DNA from: Butyrivibrio sp. WCD3002
GTDB taxonomy: Bacteria > Bacillota > Clostridia > Lachnospirales > Lachnospiraceae
Length of the DNA stretch: 64,000 nucleotides
Direction: 5' to 3'
Assembly (NCBI RefSeq): GCF_000424265.1
Contig: NZ_AUJO01000016.1
Span: 1-64,000, forward strand
A program made the position numbers and the translations under genes. The notes under the pieces were generated by a model that did no database searches, had not been told where the DNA came from, and saw only the letters and a program-made list of their open reading frames with translations. Positions 56,430 through 64,000 of this stretch are shown here, piece after piece. The number at the start of each line of letters is the position of its first letter. Positions within the stretch are counted from its first letter, which is position 1.

Positions 56430-57716
56430 TCAGTCCAAATATCCAAGAATACTCTTAAGTGTTTCATCTATTCTCGGAACATCAAATTCCAGTTCCAATG
56501 CATCATCGCACAGTTCCATAGTCTTAAGTGAAAAATACGCAAAAGCACTATCCATATAAAAACGGTTACCTGCATCATAGAGAATAATTTTCTTGGCCTT
56601 TGCTCCACTTATAACATCGCAGAAACCACTCCTAATCCCAATAAATGTTCCTGCTGCCTCAATAAATTGAGGCGCAATATCAAGAGGGAAGAATATTCCC
56701 TTCGTCCCCTTTATTGCAGTTTCCGTCTTGCCGCTTGAATTAGTAACTACGCTATAACCTCTATGAACGAGTTCTTCTACCAGCTTCTCCCAAAACTCTA
56801 TAGGAAGATCTGACAAAGTATTTGAATACGGTGAAAGAGCCACAGTCTTATTGTACTGCAGTTCATATTCATCAAAAAAATTACCAACTCTGTCTGACTC
56901 ATCCTTAAAAGCAGGATGCTGAGGCTTAACATCATCAGGCAAATCAAACACATACTTCCTGAAAAGCTCCGTGAAATAAAGTCCCTTATATCCCCTAAAC
57001 CACTCCACTTGATTAGTGTGAACCTGAGGCCAGCAGTCATTAAGAATTTTTAAATAGCCCTTTTCTCTGTTAAGCATGTAATAGTAAATCAAACACGAGG
57101 CATAATACTTTTTCTTTACTAATTCAACATTTTTTATATCAAAAAGCTTAGTAACCTTCTTGCAGGCGCCTGTTATGACAACAAAAATGTAGTTATCTAT
57201 TCCATTCCGTTTTATATATTCATCCCAAAAAGTACCAATAAGATAAATATCTCCGGTACCTGTATATGGGCAAAGAAATATGGGTAAATCACCATATTTT
57301 TTCAAAAGACTTCTTCGGTAAATTTTACCAATACCGGCATTAAATAACGCCAAAATTACACTTATGATTTTGGGATTCAAACTCCATATATTCCCGGATG
57401 AAATACCCGATTCTGTCAGTTGCGGTATCATCTCACGCCAATAGTTTGAATATAAAATATATAACTTTTCAGGTGCAGAAGGATCCGTTATACTACGAGG
57501 ATCAATAACCTCCAGTCTTGAGCAATAACTCCCCTGCTTTTGCTTATCGTTATCAATTACTTTAAGGGGCTCTACACCTAACTCTCGCAATATCTGAATA
57601 ATCTGTCTGGTGTTGTCACTAACGCCAAACAGATATATCTCTTTGTTCGCCATCCTACCAAAGAAGTGCCGGATTTTTAATGCTCTGGTTACCCTTCGAA
57701 GCTCTCTATCATACAT
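56430..57716 (-). CDS. Glycan-cluster protein: Rossmann-like N-terminal module plus GT-B-like domain (paralogue B)
   Basis: 428 residues from the ATG at 57716 (GGGGTG five bases upstream). The shared module is at about 25-125 (EIYLFGVSDNTRQIIQILRE, KVIDNDKQKQG, LYILYSNYWREMIPQLTESG). The C-terminal part mirrors paralogue A: GTGDIYLIGTFWDEY, VALSPYSNTLSDLP, AGTFIGIRSGFCDVISGAKA. Most likely a glycosyltransferase of unassigned family. Starts four bases after the upstream gene's stop. Confidence 0.65.
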   Translation of the reverse strand: MYDRELRRVTRALKIRHFFGRMANKEIYLFGVSDNTRQIIQILRELGVEPLKVIDNDKQKQGSYCSRLEVIDPRSITDPSAPEKLYILYSNYWREMIPQLTESGISSGNIWSLNPKIISVILALFNAGIGKIYRRSLLKKYGDLPIFLCPYTGTGDIYLIGTFWDEYIKRNGIDNYIFVVITGACKKVTKLFDIKNVELVKKKYYASCLIYYYMLNREKGYLKILNDCWPQVHTNQVEWFRGYKGLYFTELFRKYVFDLPDDVKPQHPAFKDESDRVGNFFDEYELQYNKTVALSPYSNTLSDLPIEFWEKLVEELVHRGYSVVTNSSGKTETAIKGTKGIFFPLDIAPQFIEAAGTFIGIRSGFCDVISGAKAKKIILYDAGNRFYMDSAFAYFSLKTMELCDDALELEFDVPRIDETLKSILGYLD

Positions 57717-57720
57717 TCCC

Positions 57721-58164
57721 TCACCCCTTTGTACCCGAAGCCCCAGGCACATATCTTAAGTGATATAACGCAAGACACGCAGCATCATCTTCATTTATAT
57801 CTGTCTCATCCAAATATCTCTGGAGTAAATTGTCAGCAGGTTTATCTGTAAATGTAAAAACAATATTGTCAAAAAACTTCATAAAGCAATAATAATCATA
57901 AAGCTTGGAAATATCACCTCCAGGTAGAGAAATCAGTTTGACATTATCTCCGGGGCTTATATCAAAATCACCCAAGCTATATACATCCTCAGGATAAAAA
58001 ATTATAGCAGCCCTCGCATACTTTCTCCCTATAAAATCAGGAAGATTGTCAATGCAAGCCATATCTAATGCCCTGTTCTCACCGGAAAGGACAAGCACTA
58101 CTTTCTTATAATTTATCCCGTATTTTATTCTCAAAATCTTCCAGAGAAACCATCCTTTAATCAT
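57721..58164 (-). CDS. Hypothetical protein of the glycan cluster
   Basis: 147 residues. Alternating hydrophobic strands (KVVLVLSGENRALDM, AAIIFYPEDVYSL, NIVFTFTD) suggest a small Rossmann-like fold. No catalytic motif or family was recognised. It sits between the aldo-keto reductase and paralogue B, almost touching the latter, so it probably works with it. Confidence 0.6.
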   Translation of the reverse strand: MIKGWFLWKILRIKYGINYKKVVLVLSGENRALDMACIDNLPDFIGRKYARAAIIFYPEDVYSLGDFDISPGDNVKLISLPGGDISKLYDYYCFMKFFDNIVFTFTDKPADNLLQRYLDETDINEDDAACLALYHLRYVPGASGTKG

Positions 58165-58198
58165 AAGGAAACCTCATTATCTATCCCGACAGTTATAT

Positions 58199-59005
58199 CT
58201 AAAAATCAAAATTATCAGGATGAGCACCAAGTCTCTTACCACAATCCAGTTCGTTTATAATATCCATATCTCTACTATCCAGTTCGAAGTCAAACACATC
58301 AAAATTCTGCTTCATTCTCTCCGGATTGGAAGATTTCGGAATTACTGCAACGCCACGCTGAATATGCCATCTTAGGATAATCTGGGCAATAGTCTTATCA
58401 TATTTTTCAGCAACACCTTGGATTTTCTCATCATTCATCTCCGAACTGCCAGGACCTCCAAGAGGGCACCAAGCCTCAGGTACCGTACCACGTTTATTAC
58501 ATTCATCAACTATTTCACTGTTAGAAAAATATGGATGTATTTCGACCTGATTAACTACAGGTACCACAGAAGCACCATTTTGAACAAGTGCGTCCAAATG
58601 ATGCTTCTCAAAATTACTTACACCGATTGCTCGTACCTTACCTTCTTTGTATAGCTTCTCCATTTCAAGATAAGCATTTTCAAAGCCTTCGGCAGGCCAG
58701 TGTATCAAATATAAATCCACATAATCCGTACCAAGTCTGTTAAGGCTCTCTTCAAAAGCCTCCTTGACGCGATGCTCTCTTATATCCTGTGTCCAAAGCT
58801 TAGTTGTAAGGAAAATATCACCTCTACCTACTCCGAAATCTCTGATTGCCCCCCCGACCTCCGACTCATTTCCATACTGCGCCGCAGTATCAATCATCCT
58901 ATATCCAACATTAAGTGCATCTATGATATTTTCTTTTTTCTGAGACCATCCACCGATACCAATAACAGGCATCGATACGCCATTATTTAGCTTTAAATAT
59001 TGCAT
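58199..59005 (-). CDS. Aldo-keto reductase
   Basis: 268 residues from the ATG at 59005 (AGGGG seven bases upstream; longer frames are rejected because the family begins at LNNGVSMPVIGIGG). Catalytic tetrad: Asp and Tyr in DTAAQYGNE, Lys in LTTKLW, His in LIHWPAE. NADP binding is indicated by IPKSSNPERMKQN. It probably reduces a carbonyl on a glycan precursor to a polyol or deoxy-sugar intermediate; the substrate is unknown. Confidence 0.88.
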   Translation of the reverse strand: MQYLKLNNGVSMPVIGIGGWSQKKENIIDALNVGYRMIDTAAQYGNESEVGGAIRDFGVGRGDIFLTTKLWTQDIREHRVKEAFEESLNRLGTDYVDLYLIHWPAEGFENAYLEMEKLYKEGKVRAIGVSNFEKHHLDALVQNGASVVPVVNQVEIHPYFSNSEIVDECNKRGTVPEAWCPLGGPGSSEMNDEKIQGVAEKYDKTIAQIILRWHIQRGVAVIPKSSNPERMKQNFDVFDFELDSRDMDIINELDCGKRLGAHPDNFDF

Positions 59006-59027
59006 GTAATATCCCCTACACAAAAAT

Positions 59028-60236
59028 CTATAATGTATACTCTTTAATTGTCTTATTACTTGCCTTCCACTCAGAGTCAGGTCCCCAGTTTTTCTGATCA
59101 CAGAACCTGCAGAACGGAACCCACCAGGATGAAAACTCAGCAAACTCATGCCAATCCTTCACCTTATAAATATCAAGATAATCTCTTTCTGCAAATTCCA
59201 GGTTCTTATTAAACTTTTTATTAAAAATATCTATATGCGCCTGAACCGGACACATATAATATCTACCATCTTTAACTACATTAAACTTGTTGAAATACAG
59301 ACAGTGTACTACATGAGCCTTGGGTACTTTGCCCTCTAAATCCATTACGTGTTTATCTGAAATCTTTACAACTTTCGTCGGATCAACCGCATGAATATTC
59401 GAAGACAGTTTAAGATGTATTCCATATTCATTGGCTTTCCTCTCTATAGCTTCATAATCAAGCTTTATAGGATAAACAGTCACCGTAACATCTATGTTGT
59501 ACTCTTTTAACACTTCCCATAAATTACCCTTATCAGAATGCTCAAGACTGAGCAAAAGTACTCCATTCGTCAATAAAATCAACTGCCCATTGGGAAACTG
59601 CTCCCTTGTTATCTTAATCAGCTCAATAATGTCCGGATGAAGAGTCGGTTCTCCACCAAGAAAGGTTATTACCCCAATCTCATGATCATAAATTTCACCC
59701 ATCCGAGTCATATCTTTTCTGAACTGTTCAACATCCACAAACCACTCATCAGAAAGCTGCGAATAATGGTCACACATCTGGCATGACAAATTACAATGAT
59801 CTGCCAGACTAATCTCAAATGTCATCTCATCCTTATTCCTTGGTGCCATCTGCTCTGCAATACCAAGTCTTGTGTGTTCTGTCATAGTGAACAGGTTTTT
59901 AAAACCTTTTTCTCTAAGCATAGGCACAACTATTCCCTGATGATAATCCGGAATCCCCAAAACAATTCCAATATTTGGAATATCAATAAGTTCATCTATA
60001 TTCCTAACCTGTAAATGTCTGTAATAAAAATTATCTTCATTTGGAGTAAAAGATATTACATATCCTTCAACATTAACATCGCACATATCAAGGAAACGGA
60101 CCAGCCATTCCTGAGCTTCTCCACGCCCAAAAACATATATGTGCTCATATTTTTTACAGAACTCCATTAAATCATCAATTTCAAAAATATGTGGCAATCT
60201 GTTAATCCAGTGCTTGTTCCTTGCTATAGTACTCAT
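59028..60236 (-). CDS. Radical SAM enzyme with N-terminal Rossmann-like module
   Basis: 402 residues. The shared module occupies about 30-125 (HIYVFGRGEAQEWLVRFLDM, IGIVLGIPDYHQGIVVPMLR). The radical SAM core begins at SLADHCNLSCQMC (C148, C152, C155 bind the 4Fe-4S cluster), with FLGGEPTLHPDI as the GGE motif. A cysteine-rich C-terminus (YYMCPVQ, FCRFCDQ) suggests an auxiliary cluster. The substrate is unknown; context favours a sugar or phospho-polyol. AAGGGG precedes the ATG. Confidence 0.82.
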   Translation of the reverse strand: MSTIARNKHWINRLPHIFEIDDLMEFCKKYEHIYVFGRGEAQEWLVRFLDMCDVNVEGYVISFTPNEDNFYYRHLQVRNIDELIDIPNIGIVLGIPDYHQGIVVPMLREKGFKNLFTMTEHTRLGIAEQMAPRNKDEMTFEISLADHCNLSCQMCDHYSQLSDEWFVDVEQFRKDMTRMGEIYDHEIGVITFLGGEPTLHPDIIELIKITREQFPNGQLILLTNGVLLLSLEHSDKGNLWEVLKEYNIDVTVTVYPIKLDYEAIERKANEYGIHLKLSSNIHAVDPTKVVKISDKHVMDLEGKVPKAHVVHCLYFNKFNVVKDGRYYMCPVQAHIDIFNKKFNKNLEFAERDYLDIYKVKDWHEFAEFSSWWVPFCRFCDQKNWGPDSEWKASNKTIKEYTL

Positions 60237-60321
60237 TAAGTCCCCTTTTGATTAAATAGTTATTTTCATAGCCATTCCATGAATGCTCTACTATGCTCAA
60301 CACATTTTCTTCATTTCTAAC

Positions 60322-61506
60322 CTACACATAATATGACGGAAATAAATGCTGTTCCCTTTTTTCTACAGGTGGCAGTACCATATAGTCTCCATATCTGTAT
60401 TTTAAATACTGCTCATATCCAATTGGTGCTCTAAAATAACCGTCTTCAAATTTAACCATCTTGTAGTCACTATATATGTTAGCAGGAACAGCCCATGGCC
60501 TGTGAACTGTCCTAATAACATTTCCAACATATTCTGATTGATAGAACGAACGACTGTGTCTCTCCTGAATAACTCTCTTCCTTATATCGACACTGTTTAT
60601 ATTAGGAACATCCTTTATGATTGCGTAATAAAACCAATCTGCATCTAGTTCCAAATTTCTTTGCCATTGTCTCTCTATCGCTTCGGGTTCACTTGGGTAA
60701 CCCGCAATTGGAAAAATATCTATAAAGACCGAAAGTTCTCCTGCGCCAAACATCCAATCATAATCCCTGAATATCTTAGTATTGGGATTTACCACCTGAG
60801 CAAATTGCAAAACAAAATCGTCGTCTTTTTCCCAATAAAAAACTTCATTTTTTCCATGCTCGGAGTACTCTTTTATAAACTCTGTAAAATCCTCAAAAGG
60901 CATATATACATCTATGTCATCATCCCATGGAATAAAACCCTCATGTCTTAGCGCACCAATCAGTGTTCCGCCACCCAAAAAATACTTTAGCTTTTTATCC
61001 TCACAAAAATCACTAAAATCTTTTAATAGATTAAGTTCCAGCTTTTGTACTTCTTTAAGGGATAGCTTTATGTGTGATGCATCAAAACAATTCCTCACTT
61101 TCTTATACTCAATATGCTCTCTCGACAAATCATAAAGATTAATAATTCTCTCATCAGATATTTCTTCAGCACAAAGTTGCGCTTTGAACTCAGCATAATG
61201 TGTGTTTGCCATCACGATCAGCGCATCCTCACTGATTGTTTTAACTCTCACAGGCTCGACTACTACTCTTTTGTACGAAATAATATTAGAGAACTGTTTT
61301 TTGTATGGAATAATCACCTTTCCTATTTTTCTAAGGTCATTATCCAATACCCTCACATTATCTATTCCATAATCATATAGTGCCTGAACAATCACTGATA
61401 GCCAAGGATGAACCCCAAGCCATACGACGGATACATATTTTTTTTCTGTTATTTCCTGCATCAAAACATCCAATAGTGGTACAACAAAATTATGTTTCTT
61501 TAACAT
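60322..61506 (-). CDS. LicD-family phosphotransferase with N-terminal Rossmann-like module
   Basis: 394 residues. The module at about 20-130 has VRVLDNDLRKIG and ALIVMANTHYAEFKAQL. The LicD/fukutin domain is at about 150-394 with GGGTLIGALRHEGFIPWDDD (178-197) and IDVYMP. LicD enzymes transfer phosphocholine or phosphoribitol-type groups from CDP donors to glycans. The cluster's CDP-polyol enzymes could provide the donor. GAGGT precedes the ATG. Confidence 0.85.
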   Translation of the reverse strand: MLKKHNFVVPLLDVLMQEITEKKYVSVVWLGVHPWLSVIVQALYDYGIDNVRVLDNDLRKIGKVIIPYKKQFSNIISYKRVVVEPVRVKTISEDALIVMANTHYAEFKAQLCAEEISDERIINLYDLSREHIEYKKVRNCFDASHIKLSLKEVQKLELNLLKDFSDFCEDKKLKYFLGGGTLIGALRHEGFIPWDDDIDVYMPFEDFTEFIKEYSEHGKNEVFYWEKDDDFVLQFAQVVNPNTKIFRDYDWMFGAGELSVFIDIFPIAGYPSEPEAIERQWQRNLELDADWFYYAIIKDVPNINSVDIRKRVIQERHSRSFYQSEYVGNVIRTVHRPWAVPANIYSDYKMVKFEDGYFRAPIGYEQYLKYRYGDYMVLPPVEKREQHLFPSYYV

Positions 61507-61517
61507 ATATGATTACC

Positions 61518-62474
61518 TCAGTTATTGTCTTTGTTCATCCATCCTACAAGATCAAAGAAGTTTTCAATCGCTGGCTCACGCCTATTTGTTGCTTCAGTCG
61601 CAACAATATATGGGGGTTTATATTCAAAATGGTCATAATAACTGCGTCCTTGCACAAACAGTTTTTTTTCATCTAACTTAGCAAAAGCGTTATAAGCCTC
61701 TTTTGAAATCGGTGGCCTATAGCCATATTCCTCCATGACAAAGATGATCCTGTTCCAATTTAAACGTTCTCTAAGGAAATTCCATCTTTCTACAGCTTCA
61801 TCAGCAGATTCTGTATGTCCAAGCAAAACCTCAATATCATCCACCACTCCAATGGGCCAGGCTTGTTCAAATCCATAAGTCCTCGTTTGTTTTTCCCATC
61901 CCTTTAACTTCATCTCGCAGTTCATATAGTGTTCCAAATTTAGGCAAAGCTTAATGAAATCATCATCTTTAATTCCAACGTTAACTGTAGGCGACAGCAG
62001 TGGCATGTCAAATGCTTCATATATTGTTCCACCCACACAGGTATTACTTATTATTGTAGGTGCACTTCCGCTAGTCAGCTTTCTTCTAAAGTACCCTAAA
62101 AATCGGTTGATATTATAAGTATCCCCATCAATCATAAGATCCTTATACTGTGGTATTATGCACAACATATCCAAATCCCACAGATGATCAAGCCATAATA
62201 AATCCGCCAGTATTTCTTTATACACATGTGGTGAAATAATCATTCTGACGTGAATTCCGGAATACTCCCGCAATCTATTAACTGGATAGATATGGTGTCG
62301 ATTGCAAAGCGTATCTTTCCTCTCTGGATTCTGGTCAAGGTAAAAGAGAAAGTCTATATTGCATTTATTCAGGTAGTATCCAACCCAATACCCTGCATTT
62401 CCTGCGCCATAGATTATTATTTCACCGGTTTCATTTTCAAAAAAAGCCTTCATATCATTGGTAACTCTGATCAT
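61518..62474 (-). CDS. DUF1919-like exopolysaccharide protein with N-terminal Rossmann-like module
   Basis: 318 residues from the ATG at 62474 (AGGAG upstream). The module is at about 10-115 (IIIYGAGNAGYWVGYYLNKC, LYLDQNPERKD). The remainder matches the DUF1919 pattern: IISNTCVGGTIYEAFDMPLL, WPIGVVDDIEVLLGH, SADEAVERWNFLRERLNWNR. DUF1919 proteins occur in capsule clusters; their activity is not established. Confidence 0.75.
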   Translation of the reverse strand: MIRVTNDMKAFFENETGEIIIYGAGNAGYWVGYYLNKCNIDFLFYLDQNPERKDTLCNRHHIYPVNRLREYSGIHVRMIISPHVYKEILADLLWLDHLWDLDMLCIIPQYKDLMIDGDTYNINRFLGYFRRKLTSGSAPTIISNTCVGGTIYEAFDMPLLSPTVNVGIKDDDFIKLCLNLEHYMNCEMKLKGWEKQTRTYGFEQAWPIGVVDDIEVLLGHTESADEAVERWNFLRERLNWNRIIFVMEEYGYRPPISKEAYNAFAKLDEKKLFVQGRSYYDHFEYKPPYIVATEATNRREPAIENFFDLVGWMNKDNN

Positions 62475-62486
62475 ATACAACTCCTG

Positions 62487-62924
62487 TCATATCATTGGAT
62501 GTTCATCCAAATACTGTTTAATTATCGAAGTCAATTGTGTACTTGATATTCCATCCGTGTGAGGTAAATATACAATCTCAACTCCAACCGGCAAAAACTG
62601 TTCCTCATAGTGCTTCCACTGTGGAGTTCCCTGCCAGTCAGATCCGACAAACATCTTGTCAAAATGATATTTTTCCCAGGCACCGTATTTATTCTTATCT
62701 GTCTGGGGAACAACCTGATCCACGTATTTTATTGCTTCAACTATCGCAACTCTTTCTTCATAGGGAATAACAGGCCGTTTCCCCTTTTCTTTGATAACAA
62801 GTTCATCAGTACTGACACCAACAATTAAATAATCGCATAGTTCCCTTGCCCTGCGAATAACATTTAAGTGCCCAATATGAAACATATCATAAACACCGGT
62901 TGTATAGCCGATAACGTTTCCCAC
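62487..62924 (-). CDS. TagD-like cytidylyltransferase
   Basis: 145 residues, probably from GTG. The HIGH motif is at 16-19 (YDMFHIGHLNVIRRAR), with RPVIPYEERVAIVEAIKYVD and the C-terminal GISSTQLTS, analogous to RTSGISTT of TagD. It makes a CDP-alcohol, classically CDP-glycerol from glycerol-3-phosphate, or a related donor. It precedes the DUF1919-like gene by 12 bases. Confidence 0.85.
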   Translation of the reverse strand: MGNVIGYTTGVYDMFHIGHLNVIRRARELCDYLIVGVSTDELVIKEKGKRPVIPYEERVAIVEAIKYVDQVVPQTDKNKYGAWEKYHFDKMFVGSDWQGTPQWKHYEEQFLPVGVEIVYLPHTDGISSTQLTSIIKQYLDEHPMI

Positions 62925-62946
62925 TACCTCTGCGCCTTTCTAACGC

Positions 62947-63180
62947 TTAATGCCCAAGATATTTCTCAATTACAAATCCAATCTGCTCCACACTGTTAAA
63001 CGATTCCGGAGTTATCTCCTCAAGTCTTATCTTGATTTCAAATTCTTTCTCAAGTTCTCTTATAAGCTTTAAAAGGGAAAAAGAATCTATCCAACCTCCT
63101 GAAATAAGATTGTTCTCTTCGTTAAAGTACTCACCTTTAATTGTTTTCAAAGCTTTGATTATTCTTTCCTTAATATCCAT
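62947..63180 (-). CDS. Acyl carrier protein
   Basis: 77 residues. The phosphopantetheine site is SGGWIDSFSLLKL with Ser33. Acidic helix II and an IRLEEITPESFNSVEQIG segment are typical of specialised ACPs. No acyl or aminoacyl ligase is in the window; its partner probably lies to the right. GGAGG precedes the ATG. Confidence 0.85.
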   Translation of the reverse strand: MDIKERIIKALKTIKGEYFNEENNLISGGWIDSFSLLKLIRELEKEFEIKIRLEEITPESFNSVEQIGFVIEKYLGH

Positions 63181-63199
63181 TCTGCCTCCAATATAAGCC

Positions 63200-64000
63200 T
63201 CAGATTGATTTTATAAAATCATCCAAAGGACAGTTTGTTTCGTACGTAATACTCTGCTGCATCAAACTAGGGGCCCACCAACGCCTTATATACTCATCGT
63301 CCTCCATCGTCACAAAAAAACTCTCCAACTTATCACCTTCTGAGTCGTATTCATGCCAACATCTATCCCATAATGTATGAAGCAATAGTTTATTATCCTT
63401 CACCCCCAATGGCACCATCATGAAGCGTGCTATTTTATCTGGTAAATCCCCTATTCCTTCATTAATCGTCTTACATTCGGACACAGCTTTCTGCCCCCAA
63501 TTAATACGATAGATCTTGCCTTTATTCATTGGAATTAAAAAGATATCGTCACCTGCTTCTAGCGGTTCCCAGTAATAAGAAACCACTTCATCAGCATTAT
63601 CTATTTCACCAACATAAAGCCTTTCTTCAATTCCATTTGTCTCGTCCCATTTGCACAGATACAATCTGTTTCTATCATCCTCAATCAATAGCAGAATATC
63701 TTTGCGCCGATCAAGTAAACCGTGAACCATCTTGATCTCATCATCAAATCTATTCAATACCATCTCATCTGTTTCTAGATAAAGTTTTCCGATTGCAGGT
63801 ACTACTCCAAGCGGTAGATACGCAATTGATTCCCTGATTGCATATCCGTTAGCAAAATAATAATTTTTTGAGTTTATATGAATGAAATCATTCTTATTTA
63901 TATTTGCGTTTATGGAACATGCTATCTCGTTTGTTTCCAAGCTCAGTTTTATTAGTCCGGGATATGTTGCCCCTAGGATATATGCGAAATTGTTATGTGT
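63200..64000 (-). CDS. Hypothetical protein, possible beta-propeller, 5' end outside window
   Basis: The frame is open from the window edge; 266 codons are visible. Repeated strand patterns (AYILGATYPGLIKLSLETNE, SKNYYFANGYAIRESIAYLP, DNKLLLHTLWDRCWHEYDSE) suggest propeller blades of about 45-50 residues. No signal peptide can be judged. It is read first into the ACP and TagD-like genes. Function is unknown. Confidence 0.55.
   Translation of the reverse strand, partial: THNNFAYILGATYPGLIKLSLETNEIACSINANINKNDFIHINSKNYYFANGYAIRESIAYLPLGVVPAIGKLYLETDEMVLNRFDDEIKMVHGLLDRRKDILLLIEDDRNRLYLCKWDETNGIEERLYVGEIDNADEVVSYYWEPLEAGDDIFLIPMNKGKIYRINWGQKAVSECKTINEGIGDLPDKIARFMMVPLGVKDNKLLLHTLWDRCWHEYDSEGDKLESFFVTMEDDEYIRRWWAPSLMQQSITYETNCPLDDFIKSI

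Overview
The window looks like chromosomal DNA of a low-to-mid GC Gram-positive anaerobe of the Clostridia, most likely a Lachnospiraceae member of the Butyrivibrio/Pseudobutyrivibrio type. This is inferred from gene content: type III glutamine synthetase, LL-diaminopimelate aminotransferase, an Amt-PII fusion, a T-box on the trp genes, an L10 leader, strong AGGAGG ribosome binding sites and several TTG starts. No rRNA, tRNA, CRISPR array or complete insertion sequence was found. Nearly all genes lie on the minus strand; ylmH, pyrG and a FliD-like gene are the plus-strand exceptions.

Layout: (1) 1-1575, the edge of a secreted GH114-like protein and divergent ylmH. (2) 1591-14972, a nitrogen assimilation block read right to left: amt-PII, asnB, glnN, gltB, gltD, then dapL with its own promoter. 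(3) 15011-20160, trpD-C-F-E-G behind a Trp-specific T-box, with a cruciform-forming insert between T-box and trpD. (4) 20238-23302, pyrG behind a start-proximal attenuator, a truncated Rpn-family protein and an ArsC/Spx-like protein. (5) 23508-41444, the ribosomal/RNA polymerase block rpmG-secE-nusG-rplK-rplA-[capA-like]-rplJ-rplL-rpoB-rpoC-rpsL-rpsG-fusA-tuf. A CapA-type phosphoesterase gene interrupts the usually contiguous rplKA-rplJL run. (6) 41622-48452, a lone FliD-like protein, UDP-galactopyranose mutase, a small HTH regulator, a TPR/GT2/methyltransferase-like protein and an acidic repeat-rich exported protein. (7) 48564-64000, a surface-glycan cluster. It encodes a pentulose-phosphate epimerase with TarI/TarJ-like enzymes, an HAD phosphatase, an arabinose-5-phosphate isomerase-like SIS protein, a nucleotidyltransferase/kinase fusion, LicD, TagD-like and DUF1919 proteins, a radical SAM enzyme, an acyl carrier protein and two paralogous GT-B-like proteins. 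A JAMM-protease cassette is embedded in it.

Two observations stand out. First, dapL, amt (twice) and pyrG each carry a small hairpin with a six-base loop having A at position 1 and G at position 4, overlapping the 5' arm of an intrinsic terminator. This is the geometry of ANTAR-protein antitermination sites and suggests one regulon joining ammonium uptake, lysine/cell-wall and CTP synthesis. Second, five otherwise unrelated glycan-cluster proteins share an N-terminal Rossmann-like module of about 100 residues, fused to different downstream domains (two GT-B-like, one radical SAM, one LicD, one DUF1919).
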